From an uncultured Aquimarina sp. (lineage in GTDB: Bacteria > Bacteroidota > Bacteroidia > Flavobacteriales > Flavobacteriaceae), in assembly GCA_947489195.1 (NCBI GenBank), contig CANLCT010000010.1, positions 1-64,000 of the forward strand: a stretch of 64,000 nt of DNA, read 5' to 3'. The notes below the pieces were generated by a model. The model worked only from the letters and a program-made list of their open reading frames with translations. It was not told the DNA's origin and searched no databases. The translations under genes were made by a program, and so were the position numbers. Shown piece after piece: positions 51,931 to 60,963 of the stretch; the stretch's first letter is position 1; each line of letters opens with the position of its first letter.

Positions 51931-54348
51931 TTATTCTTCACGTAATGATTTTACTGGTTCAACACTAGCCGCTCTGTAACTTTGAAAACTTACCGTTAAT
52001 AATGTGATCATTAAAATTATTATACCAGCAACAATAAATAAATACCATGGTAAAGCTATATGAAAAGCAAAGTTTTCTAACCATTTATTTATTAAATACC
52101 AAGCTACAGGAGTAACTATAAAAAAGGCTATCAAAACAAGATTTAAAAAATCTTTAGAAAGTAATATAACTAATTCGCTAGTTTTAGCACCTAATGCTTT
52201 CCTAACACCTACTTCTTTTGTTCGCTTATTTGCCACTAAGGCCGCTAATGCATATAGGCCCATACATGTAACTAATAATGCCAACAGTGTAAAAAAAGTA
52301 AGCATTTTTCCGTCATTTTTATCTCGCTTGTATTGTTCATTATAAAAACTGTCACCAAAAAAATAATCAAAACTAGTTTTTTTGAAATGACTATTCCACA
52401 CTTTTTTTGTAGCTAAAACAAAATCGTCAATCCTGTTTGTTGACAAGCTTATGGTAATATAATTAGTTGGTATCCATCCAATAACTCCATTTAAAAGAAA
52501 TATTACAGGCGTATACCCATTATTTAAACCTTGTTGATGCCAGTTTTCAGTTACTCCTATAATAGTATATGGTATGGGCTGCTCTTCTAATAGTACTTCT
52601 TTACCTATAGCCTCTTTTGCATTATTAATTTCAAGCGATTTTAATGCCGATTTATTAATAACTATTTTATGCTTTTCATCACCAAAACTTTTATCAAAAA
52701 ATCGACCTTCAATTAAATTTATTTTATAGGTATCTAAATAATAATAATCTACAGGAAACATTTTAAATAATCGATTTTTATCATCTGATGCTGATTTTAA
52801 TTTGTTCGCTGCAGCAATAGGAATATCCATACCTGGTACAGCTCCTGACAAACTTACATTTTCAACATCGTTTCTACTCTTTAATTCATTCGAAAAACTT
52901 TCTAATTTATGGTACAAATTATCAATGCCTATGGGGAATTTCAAAACCATTTTTTGATTAATATTAACCCCTAAAGGCTGAGTCTGCATAAATTTAATTT
53001 GCTTATATATAGTTAAGGTTCCTATAATCAAAAATAAAGACAAACCTAATTGAAGGACAACTAAAAAGCTTAAAGGCGATATTTTTGATTTCCCTACTCT
53101 TAATTTACCTTTTAGTAATGATGCTGGTTTTAAAGAAGATAAAATAAAAGCTGGATAAAATCCTGAAAGAAAAACACATATTCCAAAAACTAATATTGCC
53201 AAAGCCCAAAATCCAAACTGACTTAAAGGCATAAAAAACAACTTTAAATCTACTAAGTTATTTAATCCTGACAAGGCAATTACAATCAAAATAGCCGCTA
53301 AAACTAAAGCCAATATATTCATTAATAAGGATTCAAACATAAATTGATAAAATAGTCCCTTATTTTTAACACCTTGTACTTTTTTTATTGCTATTTCGGT
53401 TATTCGCTCATAAGATTGTGCTATTGAAATATTCACATAATTACTCCAAGCAATAATTAATATAATTATTGCTACAAATAGCAAAGCATATAAAGTTATT
53501 TTATTCCCTTTGATTTCTCTTTCAGATTCCTTCCATTTATTCAAATGAATATCTTTCAAAGGAACTAATGAAACTCCCCATATTTTTGATTTTAAAGCAT
53601 CTTTAGTTTTGTACTTTTCTGACACAGCAGGAAAAGCTTTTTCAACTGTTTCGGGGTCAATATTTTTATCTAATTGTACATAAGTATATACCGTATGCCA
53701 ATACCAAAAATCTTGTTTCCAAGCAGGCAAACTACTGTACGAAATAAAATAATCAAATTGGATATGCGAATTTTTAGGAAAATCTTCGATAATTCCAGTC
53801 ACTTCGCATTTTTTAATTTCATCTTTAGTTGCAAAAGACATTATCTTCCCTATAGGGTTTTCTTCTTTAAAAAATTTTGAAGCTACCTTTTGAGAAATCA
53901 CAACCGAATTAGGATTATCTAACATAGTCAACCGATCACCTGCTATTAATTTAAAATCAAATAACTCAAAAAAAGTTGTATCGGCATAAGTCACCGTATT
54001 TTCGCGAATATATTCATCTTTGTAGCCAACTATCTGCTCTGTTTGACCAATGTCTAATCTTGTAAAATTTTTTATTCCAGCAATATGTTCTTTCATAGCT
54101 GATCCGTATCCAAATGAAGCACTTGGCCAAGCATCAGTTAATACATCTCCTTCATAAAAATCACTTTCAACTCTATAAATATCATCTGCTTTAGAATGAA
54201 ATGTATCATAAGTAAATTCGACATTGGCATATAACACAATTAACACCGCTGCAGCTAAGCCAATAGCTAAGCCAAGGATATTTATTATGGCTAATTTTTT
54301 ATTTTGTAATAATGTTCGAATTGCAATTTTGAAATAATTATAAATCAT
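51931..54348 (-). CDS. FtsX/MacB-type ABC transporter permease
   Basis: An 805-aa inner-membrane protein with the duplicated FtsX layout of Bacteroidota: N-terminal helix (about 18-42, LAIINILGLAIGLAAAVLIV), periplasmic MacB-like domain (about 45-270), three helices (about 285-410), a second periplasmic domain (about 450-680) and three helices with the KRTKEVGVRKALGAKTSELV motif. The C-terminus is SVEPVKSLREE, typical of the family. With the ATPase gene 55 bp upstream it forms a mechanotransmission-type exporter. The substrate is unknown. The neighbouring NtrC-type pair probably controls it. Confidence 0.9.
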   Translation of the reverse strand: MIYNYFKIAIRTLLQNKKLAIINILGLAIGLAAAVLIVLYANVEFTYDTFHSKADDIYRVESDFYEGDVLTDAWPSASFGYGSAMKEHIAGIKNFTRLDIGQTEQIVGYKDEYIRENTVTYADTTFFELFDFKLIAGDRLTMLDNPNSVVISQKVASKFFKEENPIGKIMSFATKDEIKKCEVTGIIEDFPKNSHIQFDYFISYSSLPAWKQDFWYWHTVYTYVQLDKNIDPETVEKAFPAVSEKYKTKDALKSKIWGVSLVPLKDIHLNKWKESEREIKGNKITLYALLFVAIIILIIAWSNYVNISIAQSYERITEIAIKKVQGVKNKGLFYQFMFESLLMNILALVLAAILIVIALSGLNNLVDLKLFFMPLSQFGFWALAILVFGICVFLSGFYPAFILSSLKPASLLKGKLRVGKSKISPLSFLVVLQLGLSLFLIIGTLTIYKQIKFMQTQPLGVNINQKMVLKFPIGIDNLYHKLESFSNELKSRNDVENVSLSGAVPGMDIPIAAANKLKSASDDKNRLFKMFPVDYYYLDTYKINLIEGRFFDKSFGDEKHKIVINKSALKSLEINNAKEAIGKEVLLEEQPIPYTIIGVTENWHQQGLNNGYTPVIFLLNGVIGWIPTNYITISLSTNRIDDFVLATKKVWNSHFKKTSFDYFFGDSFYNEQYKRDKNDGKMLTFFTLLALLVTCMGLYALAALVANKRTKEVGVRKALGAKTSELVILLSKDFLNLVLIAFFIVTPVAWYLINKWLENFAFHIALPWYLFIVAGIIILMITLLTVSFQSYRAASVEPVKSLREE

Positions 54349-54403
54349 TTTATATTTTTTTAGTTGTTTGTAATGAACTAATTAACAGTATCTATTTTTG
54401 CCT

Positions 54404-55087
54404 TTACTGAGTAAACAACCTATCCTCAAATACTTTTTTTCCGTCAAGCATTCGAATAATTTTATGAGCATATTTTGCATCATGCTCACTATGAGTTACC
54501 ATAACTATTGTAGTCCCTTGATTATTCAATTCCATTAAAAGTTCCATGACCTCACTCCCATTACTGCTATCAAGATTTCCTGTAGGTTCATCTGCTAATA
54601 TTAATTTGGGATTATTTATTACAGCCCTAGCAATGGCAACCCGTTGTTGTTGCCCTCCTGATAATTGCTTTGGAAAGTGTTTACGACGATGCATTATCTG
54701 CATTTTTTCTAATATTTTATGAACTCTTTCTTTTCGTTCTGCTTTTTTAATTCCTAAATAAATTAATGGCAATTCAACATTTTCAAAAACTGTAAGCTGA
54801 TCTATTAAATTAAAACTTTGAAATATAAAACCTAAAGTATCTTTACGAATATCTGCCCGCTGACTTTCATTATAATTCGTTACATCTTTTCCATTAAAAA
54901 TGTAATTTCCTCCATCTAAAACATCAATCATTCCTAATACGTTTAGCAACGTAGATTTACCACAACCAGAAGGTCCCATAATAGCTACAAAATCTCCTTT
55001 ATACACTTTAAAAGACAGGTCGTCTAAAGCTTTTGTTTTAACTTCTTCTGTTTTATAGTATTTTTTTAAATTCTTTAATTCAATCAT
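54404..55087 (-). CDS. MacB/LolD-type ABC transporter ATPase
   Basis: A 227-aa ATPase. Walker A GPSGCGKST, signature LSGGQQQRVAIARA, Walker B LILADEPTGNLDS and the H-loop VTHSEHDAKYA are complete. Length and sequence (FKVYKGDFVAIMGPSGCG) match the LolD/MacB/FtsE group that energises FtsX-fold permeases, here the gene 55 bp downstream. A TGGCACG-N4-TTATT sequence upstream resembles a sigma-54 promoter, fitting the divergent NtrC-type regulator. Confidence 0.95.
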   Translation of the reverse strand: MIELKNLKKYYKTEEVKTKALDDLSFKVYKGDFVAIMGPSGCGKSTLLNVLGMIDVLDGGNYIFNGKDVTNYNESQRADIRKDTLGFIFQSFNLIDQLTVFENVELPLIYLGIKKAERKERVHKILEKMQIMHRRKHFPKQLSGGQQQRVAIARAVINNPKLILADEPTGNLDSSNGSEVMELLMELNNQGTTIVMVTHSEHDAKYAHKIIRMLDGKKVFEDRLFTQ

Positions 55088-55111
55088 ATTTAATCTATTT
55101 TAAACATGTAT

Positions 55112-55127
55112 AATAATTACCGTGCCA
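55112..55127 (-). promoter_or_regulatory. Candidate sigma-54 (-24/-12) promoter of the ABC operon
   Basis: On the minus strand TGGCACG (55127-55121) is a perfect -24 element; after N4 comes TTATT (55116-55112) in place of TTGCW. Ten of 12 consensus bases match, with the important GC of the -12 missing. The ATG follows 25 bp later. The NtrC-type regulator is encoded divergently 163 bp away. Confidence 0.4.
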
Positions 55128-55289
55128 TTTAAATAAAACAATGAAAAACAACACTATACAATAAAAAAACTCATTTTACCTGTTCGAAAATGACTCATCT
55201 TTGTACGTTAATGATACACTTTTTTAAACTCTGTATATTTACTAATTTATAATTTTTGATAGGTTTAATATTGTTGTAATATTGTATTT

Positions 55290-56636
55290 ATGCTATTAAA
55301 AAATGCCCACATATTAGTAGTTGATGATGACTCTGATGTATTAACCGCTATTAGACTTTTATTAAAATCTAAGGCTAAATTGGTTATTACCGAAAGAAAT
55401 CCAAATAATATTGAATCATTAATTACCCAGAATAAGTTTGATATTGTTATACTGGATATGAATTTTAATGGATTTATAAACACAGGAAATGAAGGTATTT
55501 TTTGGCTTAATAAGATTAAAAACATTGATAAACAATTACTCGTTACTCTTATTACCGCATATAGCGACATAGACCTAGCAGTCAAATCTTTAAAAGAAGG
55601 TGCAGCCGACTTTTTAGTAAAACCATGGAAAAATGATAAATTAATTGCTTCTATTGAAGAAACACTCAATAAAAAAAAATCTAAAGCTTCTAATAAACTT
55701 AATTTATTAAAGACTAAATCTCAAATAATAGGAAAAAGCCCAATTATGAAAGATGTTTTTTCCAAAATAAATAAAGTCGCACCAACAGATGCTAATATTT
55801 TAATTTTAGGTGAAAACGGAACTGGGAAAGACCTTATTGCAAAAGCCATACATCATAATTCTTTACGAAAAAACAAAGCTTTTATAAAAGTTGATGTAGG
55901 GGCTTTAACTCAAACTTTATTTGAAAGTGAACTATTTGGATACACTAAAGGAGCTTTTACAGATGCTAAAACCAACAGAACTGGTAGACTTGAAGCAGCT
56001 CACGGAGGTACACTTTTTTTAGATGAAATAGGAAATATTAGTTTACAACAACAAGCCAAATTACTTACTGTTTTACAAAATAGACAAGTGACACCACTAG
56101 GTGCAAATACGCCTATTCCTATAAATATTAGACTCATATGTGCTACAAATTTGGATATATCATTGCTTGCCAATGAAACCAAATTTAGAAAAGACCTTAT
56201 TTACAGAATTAATACCGTAGCACTAATTATACCTCCACTAAGGGAACGTGGTAAAGATCTTACTCTATTAGCCCAACACTTTATTGAAGTATATTCTGAA
56301 AAGTACTCAAAATCAAAACTTCAATTAGGAGACGATTTTATAGAAAAATTAAAGAAATATCATTTCCCAGGTAATGTTCGCGAACTTCAATATACCATTG
56401 AACGTGCTGTTATTATGTCTGAAAATAATATATTAAATAAAAATGATTTGGAATTTTCATCCATAGAAAAAAATGCAGTAACAATACAACAAAACGAGTT
56501 GAGGCTTGATATTATTGAAAAAAAAACCATTTTAAAAGCTATCGAAAAGCATAATGGAAATATTTCAAAATCAGCAAAAGAATTAGGAATTACGCGAACA
56601 GCATTGTATAGAAGATTGCATAAATATGATTTATAA
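55290..56636 (+). CDS. NtrC-type sigma-54-dependent response regulator
   Basis: A 448-aa regulator. The receiver domain (1-125) has VDDDSD and phospho-acceptor Asp in VILDMNFNG. The AAA+ domain (about 140-370) has Walker A GENGTGKDLI, GAFTDAKTNRTGR (the sigma-54-contacting loop, here GAFTDA instead of GAFTGA) and Walker B GGTLFLDEIGNIS. A Fis-type HTH closes it (GNISKSAKELGITRTALYRRL). The last 11 bp overlap the kinase gene. The divergent ABC transporter genes are the likely target. Confidence 0.95.
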   Translation: MLLKNAHILVVDDDSDVLTAIRLLLKSKAKLVITERNPNNIESLITQNKFDIVILDMNFNGFINTGNEGIFWLNKIKNIDKQLLVTLITAYSDIDLAVKSLKEGAADFLVKPWKNDKLIASIEETLNKKKSKASNKLNLLKTKSQIIGKSPIMKDVFSKINKVAPTDANILILGENGTGKDLIAKAIHHNSLRKNKAFIKVDVGALTQTLFESELFGYTKGAFTDAKTNRTGRLEAAHGGTLFLDEIGNISLQQQAKLLTVLQNRQVTPLGANTPIPINIRLICATNLDISLLANETKFRKDLIYRINTVALIIPPLRERGKDLTLLAQHFIEVYSEKYSKSKLQLGDDFIEKLKKYHFPGNVRELQYTIERAVIMSENNILNKNDLEFSSIEKNAVTIQQNELRLDIIEKKTILKAIEKHNGNISKSAKELGITRTALYRRLHKYDL

Positions 56637-57993
56637 AAAATACAAATTAGCACTAACACTAAGAGTTTTATTTTTATTTTTTATGCTTACAATATTAGCA
56701 TACACCCTAAGTATATTTAATTTCAAAACCACACTTCACCTTACTTGGGTAGTCTTCATTTTGATTATACTTTCGCTATATTGCTTTTACAATATTTATC
56801 GATTTGTTTTTAAACGACTTAATGAAATTGATGATTTTTTTGAAGCTATTAGCTTCCGCGATTTTTCTTGCCACTTTAATGAAGATAGCGGTCCTAAAGA
56901 TATTAGAGAGTTGCATAAACAATTTAATACCGTAACTAAAACCATTAAAGAATTACATAAGGAAAGAGAAATTCAACACCTGCATTTAAAAAAAATAATA
57001 AACCTTATTGACACAGGTATAATTGCTTATAATCTAAAATCTAAAGAAGTACTTTGGATTAATGATTCTTTTAAACAGCAATTACATATTCCTTCAATAA
57101 AAAACATTCAATTTATTAATAAAAGAGCTCCACAACTTTATCATACTATTTTTTTAGAACAGCATGCTAATGATACCAATATTAATGTAGTTATAGAAAA
57201 TAAAAAAACAAGCTTATTATTATCTAGCTCCATTTTTAAAGCACAAAATGAGCTCGTCAAAATAATTGTAATAAAAAATATTGATGATACCTTAAATCGA
57301 ACCGAATCTGAGGCTTGGAAAAAATTATTAAGCGTAATGACTCATGAAATAATGAATTCCATCACTCCTATTTCATCTTTAGCCGAAACATTACACTCTA
57401 ATATAATAGCACATAGCAATGCTCCAAATAAAAATTTATTAGATATCGATGATTTAAATATTGGTATTAATAGTATAAAAAAAAGAAGCTTAGGTTTACT
57501 ATCATTTGCAAAAACTTACCGTAGCTTGAGCAAAATAACAGAGCTCAATTTGAGTAAAATATATGTAAAGGAACTATTTAATACTATAGAAGCATTACTA
57601 CTCCCTTCATTAAAAAGTGAATCGATATCATTAGTTTTCGAAATTGATAATGACAGGATTCAAATTGAAATGGATAGTTATTTAATTGAACAAGTACTTA
57701 TCAATCTAATTTTAAATGCAGCAGAATCTTTCGAAGATATTCAAAATGCAAAAATTACAATTAAAGCCCAAGTAAATAAGGATGGACACCCAATTATTTA
57801 CGTAATCGATAATGGGAAAGGAATTCCTAATGAAATTATAGATCAGGTTTTTATTCCATTTTTTACTACAAAAAAAACGGGTAGTGGTATTGGCCTAAGC
57901 CTTTGTAAACAAATTATGTTACTACATAAAGGTGAAATAGCCATAAAAAGTATTAAAAATACAGGTACTGTAGTAAGTATTCTTTTTAACTAA
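56626..57993 (+). CDS. Sensor histidine kinase partner of the NtrC-type regulator
   Basis: A 455-aa membrane kinase. Two transmembrane helices (about 8-29 and 38-58) lead to a HAMP-like and PAS-like stretch (about 65-225). The dimerisation domain has LSVMTHEIMNSITPISSLAE with the phospho-acceptor His. The ATPase domain (about 330-455) has N-box LIEQVLINLILNAAESF, G1 IDNGKGIP and G2 GSGIGLSLCKQIM. Its start overlaps the regulator by 11 bp. NtrY-like layout. The signal is unknown. Confidence 0.93.
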   Translation: MIYKKYKLALTLRVLFLFFMLTILAYTLSIFNFKTTLHLTWVVFILIILSLYCFYNIYRFVFKRLNEIDDFFEAISFRDFSCHFNEDSGPKDIRELHKQFNTVTKTIKELHKEREIQHLHLKKIINLIDTGIIAYNLKSKEVLWINDSFKQQLHIPSIKNIQFINKRAPQLYHTIFLEQHANDTNINVVIENKKTSLLLSSSIFKAQNELVKIIVIKNIDDTLNRTESEAWKKLLSVMTHEIMNSITPISSLAETLHSNIIAHSNAPNKNLLDIDDLNIGINSIKKRSLGLLSFAKTYRSLSKITELNLSKIYVKELFNTIEALLLPSLKSESISLVFEIDNDRIQIEMDSYLIEQVLINLILNAAESFEDIQNAKITIKAQVNKDGHPIIYVIDNGKGIPNEIIDQVFIPFFTTKKTGSGIGLSLCKQIMLLHKGEIAIKSIKNTGTVVSILFN

Positions 57994-58030
57994 CTACAAT
58001 TTTATTTGCTAAGTTTATATTACTATAAGT

Positions 58031-58456
58031 TTAAGGAATAATTCTTTTCCCAAAATTAATAAGAATTTGAGGCCTTTTAAAGCCAACAATTTTAGTACGC
58101 ATATTCCCATGATAATCAATAATCAAAAGTGTAGGATATGAACGCACTCCGTACTTTTCGATAAGTGCTCTCCCCTCCTGTGTCTCTCCGTCAACAGTAA
58201 TACTCACATAATTTTCATTATAATATTCCCCGACAGCTTTATCTTTAAAACTTATTCGTTTCAATTTTTTACATGGTGGACACCAATTAGCATAAATGTC
58301 TAAAAAAATAAATTTCTTCTCTTCCTTTGCCTTTTCTAAGGCTTGTTCCCAAGTTCCTTTAAAAAATTGAATTCCTTTTTTATCCCCTACATTACTATAG
58401 CTTGAAAAAAGAAATATCATTAATACTAAAAAAGGTATAAAAATTTTCTTTTTCAT
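58031..58456 (-). CDS. Thioredoxin-like thiol:disulfide protein, exported
   Basis: Start set at the Met of MKKKIFIPFLVLMIFLF; the longer frame adds 7 residues. 141 aa. A signal peptide or N-terminal anchor is followed by a thioredoxin fold with active site NWCPPCKKL (about 54-62) and the cis-Pro segment GVRSYPTLLIID (about 101-112). The CPPC site is of the DsbD-gamma/thioredoxin type, suggesting a periplasmic reductant. It is convergent with the histidine kinase gene (38-bp gap). Confidence 0.87.
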   Translation of the reverse strand: MKKKIFIPFLVLMIFLFSSYSNVGDKKGIQFFKGTWEQALEKAKEEKKFIFLDIYANWCPPCKKLKRISFKDKAVGEYYNENYVSITVDGETQEGRALIEKYGVRSYPTLLIIDYHGNMRTKIVGFKRPQILINFGKRIIP

Positions 58457-58518
58457 GATATGTATATTTATATCCAAAACGAGAAGAGATATTGATTTTT
58501 TGGTAATTTACATAAACC

Positions 58519-58541
58519 TAAATTAAAACAGTTTTAATTTA
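58519..58541. repeat. 23-bp palindrome between divergent genes
   Basis: TAAATTAAAAC (58519-58529) and GTTTTAATTTA (58531-58541) are perfect arms around a single A. It lies 63 bp upstream of the thioredoxin-like gene and 158 bp upstream of the ftsB-like gene, in a 242-bp divergent gap with no other gene seen. It could be an operator. Confidence 0.5.
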
Positions 58542-58698
58542 TCTTTTTAAAAGTAATACATAAAATGAAACCGTTTTCAATAAAAAATAGGTTTATTCCA
58601 ATGAAAAGCTTGTTCTTTATAAACAAAAATATCCTACAATTATTCTAAAATTACGATGGAATTACTATAACTTTACCCAATAAAAATAAAATTTAGTC

Positions 58699-59028
58699 TT
58701 GAAATTAAAACAGTTTTTTACTAAAAGGTATTTTAAATTTATAAGTAATAAATACTTATTTATTGCATTATTCTTTGCAATTTGGATGCTTTTTTTAGAC
58801 ACCAATTCATGGCTAATTCATCGCACCTTAAATAAAGAACTCAAGGTACTTGAAGAAAACAAACAGTATTACCAAACTGAAATATCCAAAGATGAAGCGC
58901 TTATTACAATTTTAAAAGACAGTACAGGTTTAGAAAAGTATGCCCGTGAAAAATACTTCATGAAAAAAGAAAATGAAGATATTTACATTATTGAATATAA
59001 AAAAGATAGTGTCGATGAAAATGAATGA
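58699..59028 (+). CDS. FtsB/DivIC-family septum formation initiator
   Basis: A 109-aa single-pass protein starting at TTG. The transmembrane helix is at about 18-34 (YLFIALFFAIWMLFLDT) and a coiled coil at about 38-70 (LNKELKVLEENKQYYQTEIS). A C-terminal LEKYARE(K)YFMKKENED motif is the family signature. It helps assemble the divisome. In Flavobacteriia it commonly precedes the methylmalonyl-CoA mutase small subunit, as it does here; the two frames overlap by 8 bp. Confidence 0.85.
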   Translation: MKLKQFFTKRYFKFISNKYLFIALFFAIWMLFLDTNSWLIHRTLNKELKVLEENKQYYQTEISKDEALITILKDSTGLEKYAREKYFMKKENEDIYIIEYKKDSVDENE

Positions 59029-60325
59029 AATCATTTTTGAGCGCTTTGCTTCAATTACAGCCAAACAATGGAAGCAAAAAATTCAATATGAGCTTAAAGG
59101 TTTAGATTATCAAAATACACTTGTTAAAAACAGTTCTGATGGCATTCCGCAATTACCTTTTTATTCAGAATCTGATTTAAAACACCATTGTTATACAAAA
59201 TTTCCTCAAAAAATAAATGCCTGTATTCACATAATTGATAACAATGAAATTTTAGCTAATACAAAAGCAGTTCAAGCTATTGAAGCTGGTTTTACCTGTA
59301 TCTATTTTTCTGTTTTTAATTCTAATTTAAATGTGGATGCATTATTACAAAATATAGCGGTCAAAACTTTTATAAATCCCCATTTTTTAAATGTTGATTT
59401 TTCAAAATATATCCATTCAAAATATAATAATGTCACAGTTTTGTGTGACCCCATTGGTAAAATTGCACAAACAGGAAATTGGTACCGTAATTTTAGCCAT
59501 GATTTTGATCAATTAAACAATATACTTGATCATTCACCTTCAAGTTTAATGATAAATCTAAGTCTATTTCATGATGCTGGCGCTACCCCTGTACAGCAAT
59601 TAGCATACTCACTGGCTCAATTACTACAATACGATCAACAAGTTTCTTTAAAAAAATGTAATTCCATTACTTATTCTATTGCTGTCGGAACAGACTTTTT
59701 TATGGAAATTGCCAAATTAAAGGCCCTTCGTGTACTTACAGATAGTTATTTCCAATCACAAAACAACGTGATTGATTGTGTGTTAATTCAACAAAAAAGT
59801 CAACGTAATATTCATCTTTTTGATTCTGATTTAAATCATGAAATCTCGACCCTTGAACATCAAATCGGTCAATATGGAGGTGTAAACTACATAACTACTT
59901 ATCCTGAAAACTATATTTATTTTGAAGAAGAAATTGATCTCATTAATGAACAAAACCATCAGTTAACACTAAAAACAAAAAATGAATATAGTATTATTAA
60001 TGACGCTACTTTTATTGAAAAACTGACTCAACAGCTCATCGATAAATCACTCATTTTATTGAAAAGCATTGAACAAGGTGGTGGTTTTACAAATCAATTA
60101 CACAAAGGAATAATTCAAAAAAAAATAAAAGAAAAAGAAAGTATTGAACAAAAAGCGTTTAACAAACAATTCACAGTAAAAATTCCAATAACAAAAAACA
60201 CACCAATACAATATCCGTTTCTTAAAACTAGAGAACAACGCTCTTTTTGGCAACCTATTAACAAAAAGCGCTTAACTGCACCACAAGAAAAGCCCATATG
60301 GGATAAATTATATTCAAATGGATAA
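59021..60325 (+). CDS. Methylmalonyl-CoA mutase small-subunit-like protein, divergent
   Basis: Start at MNEIIFERFASITAKQWKQK (ATG 59015 is an alternative; the longer frame from 58973 runs inside the ftsB-like gene). 434 aa. N-terminal TAKQWKQKIQYELKGLDY and later NLSLFHDAGATPVQQLAYSL and IAVGTDFFMEIAKLKALRVL match MutA of Bacteroidota. The segment after that, normally carrying a TECMSAILGG-like conserved stretch, reads STLEHQIGQYGGVNYITTY, so it has eroded. The C-terminus (IEQGGGFTNQLHKGIIQKKI) is again family-like. Function may be altered or lost. Confidence 0.78.
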   Translation: MNEIIFERFASITAKQWKQKIQYELKGLDYQNTLVKNSSDGIPQLPFYSESDLKHHCYTKFPQKINACIHIIDNNEILANTKAVQAIEAGFTCIYFSVFNSNLNVDALLQNIAVKTFINPHFLNVDFSKYIHSKYNNVTVLCDPIGKIAQTGNWYRNFSHDFDQLNNILDHSPSSLMINLSLFHDAGATPVQQLAYSLAQLLQYDQQVSLKKCNSITYSIAVGTDFFMEIAKLKALRVLTDSYFQSQNNVIDCVLIQQKSQRNIHLFDSDLNHEISTLEHQIGQYGGVNYITTYPENYIYFEEEIDLINEQNHQLTLKTKNEYSIINDATFIEKLTQQLIDKSLILLKSIEQGGGFTNQLHKGIIQKKIKEKESIEQKAFNKQFTVKIPITKNTPIQYPFLKTREQRSFWQPINKKRLTAPQEKPIWDKLYSNG

Positions 60326-60908
60326 ATTTTCTATAAATTATACTAAAATTGATATGCCTAATCTTGAAACCCTACAAGCAGCTGGCTACCCCCCTTTTAC
60401 TCGTGGTTATTATACTCACAACTTTATAACTCAAGTAAATTCAATTAATTTATTTTCGGATCAAGTACATTACCATATTTCTAAATTATCAGCAATAGAA
60501 ATGATCCAACTTTTCAATCAAATTATTTCTAAAAAAGAAACTATACTAAACACTCCGATTGTTAATTTAAAATTTTCATTTACAAACACTATCAATAATG
60601 TAATTTCAATTAGAGTATTAAGAACCGTATTAGCTTGTATATGTAATGATTTATATGAAAAACCTAATGCTTTAAAATTTAATTTTATTGCTTTCGCAGA
60701 AGGGGGCAATGCCATTTCCGAAATTTACAACTTTGCTAACATGGCACAAATTAACACTTTAATCATCGAAGAGAATCAATATCACACCTTCTTAAAAATC
60801 CAAACTTTGCTTCCAAAATTCCCTATTGATTGTTTATCAGGCAGTAAAGAAATAGAAGAAAAAACTGCTTATTTATTTACTAAAGTTTATTCAAAAATAT
60901 TTTCATAA
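60318..60908 (+). CDS. Short methylmalonyl-CoA mutase large-subunit-like remnant
   Basis: A 196-aa protein. Near the N-terminus LETLQAAGYPPFTRGYYT recalls the MutB signature (AGxPPFxRGPY). The rest aligns only weakly by eye with the inner part of the MutB barrel (for example LKFSFTNTINNVISIRVLRT against the LSFFWAIGMNHFMEIAKMRA-type segment). Full MutB proteins have about 700 aa with a C-terminal cobalamin domain (DxHxxG); none is encoded in this window. It overlaps the preceding gene by 8 bp. It may be a decayed or strongly shortened mutB; the frame is open, so expression is possible. Confidence 0.6.
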   Translation: MDKFSINYTKIDMPNLETLQAAGYPPFTRGYYTHNFITQVNSINLFSDQVHYHISKLSAIEMIQLFNQIISKKETILNTPIVNLKFSFTNTINNVISIRVLRTVLACICNDLYEKPNALKFNFIAFAEGGNAISEIYNFANMAQINTLIIEENQYHTFLKIQTLLPKFPIDCLSGSKEIEEKTAYLFTKVYSKIFS

Positions 60909-60963
60909 TAAAATAAATTGTGCCACTACACTTTTATATTGTAAATTCAACAAAAAAACAAAA

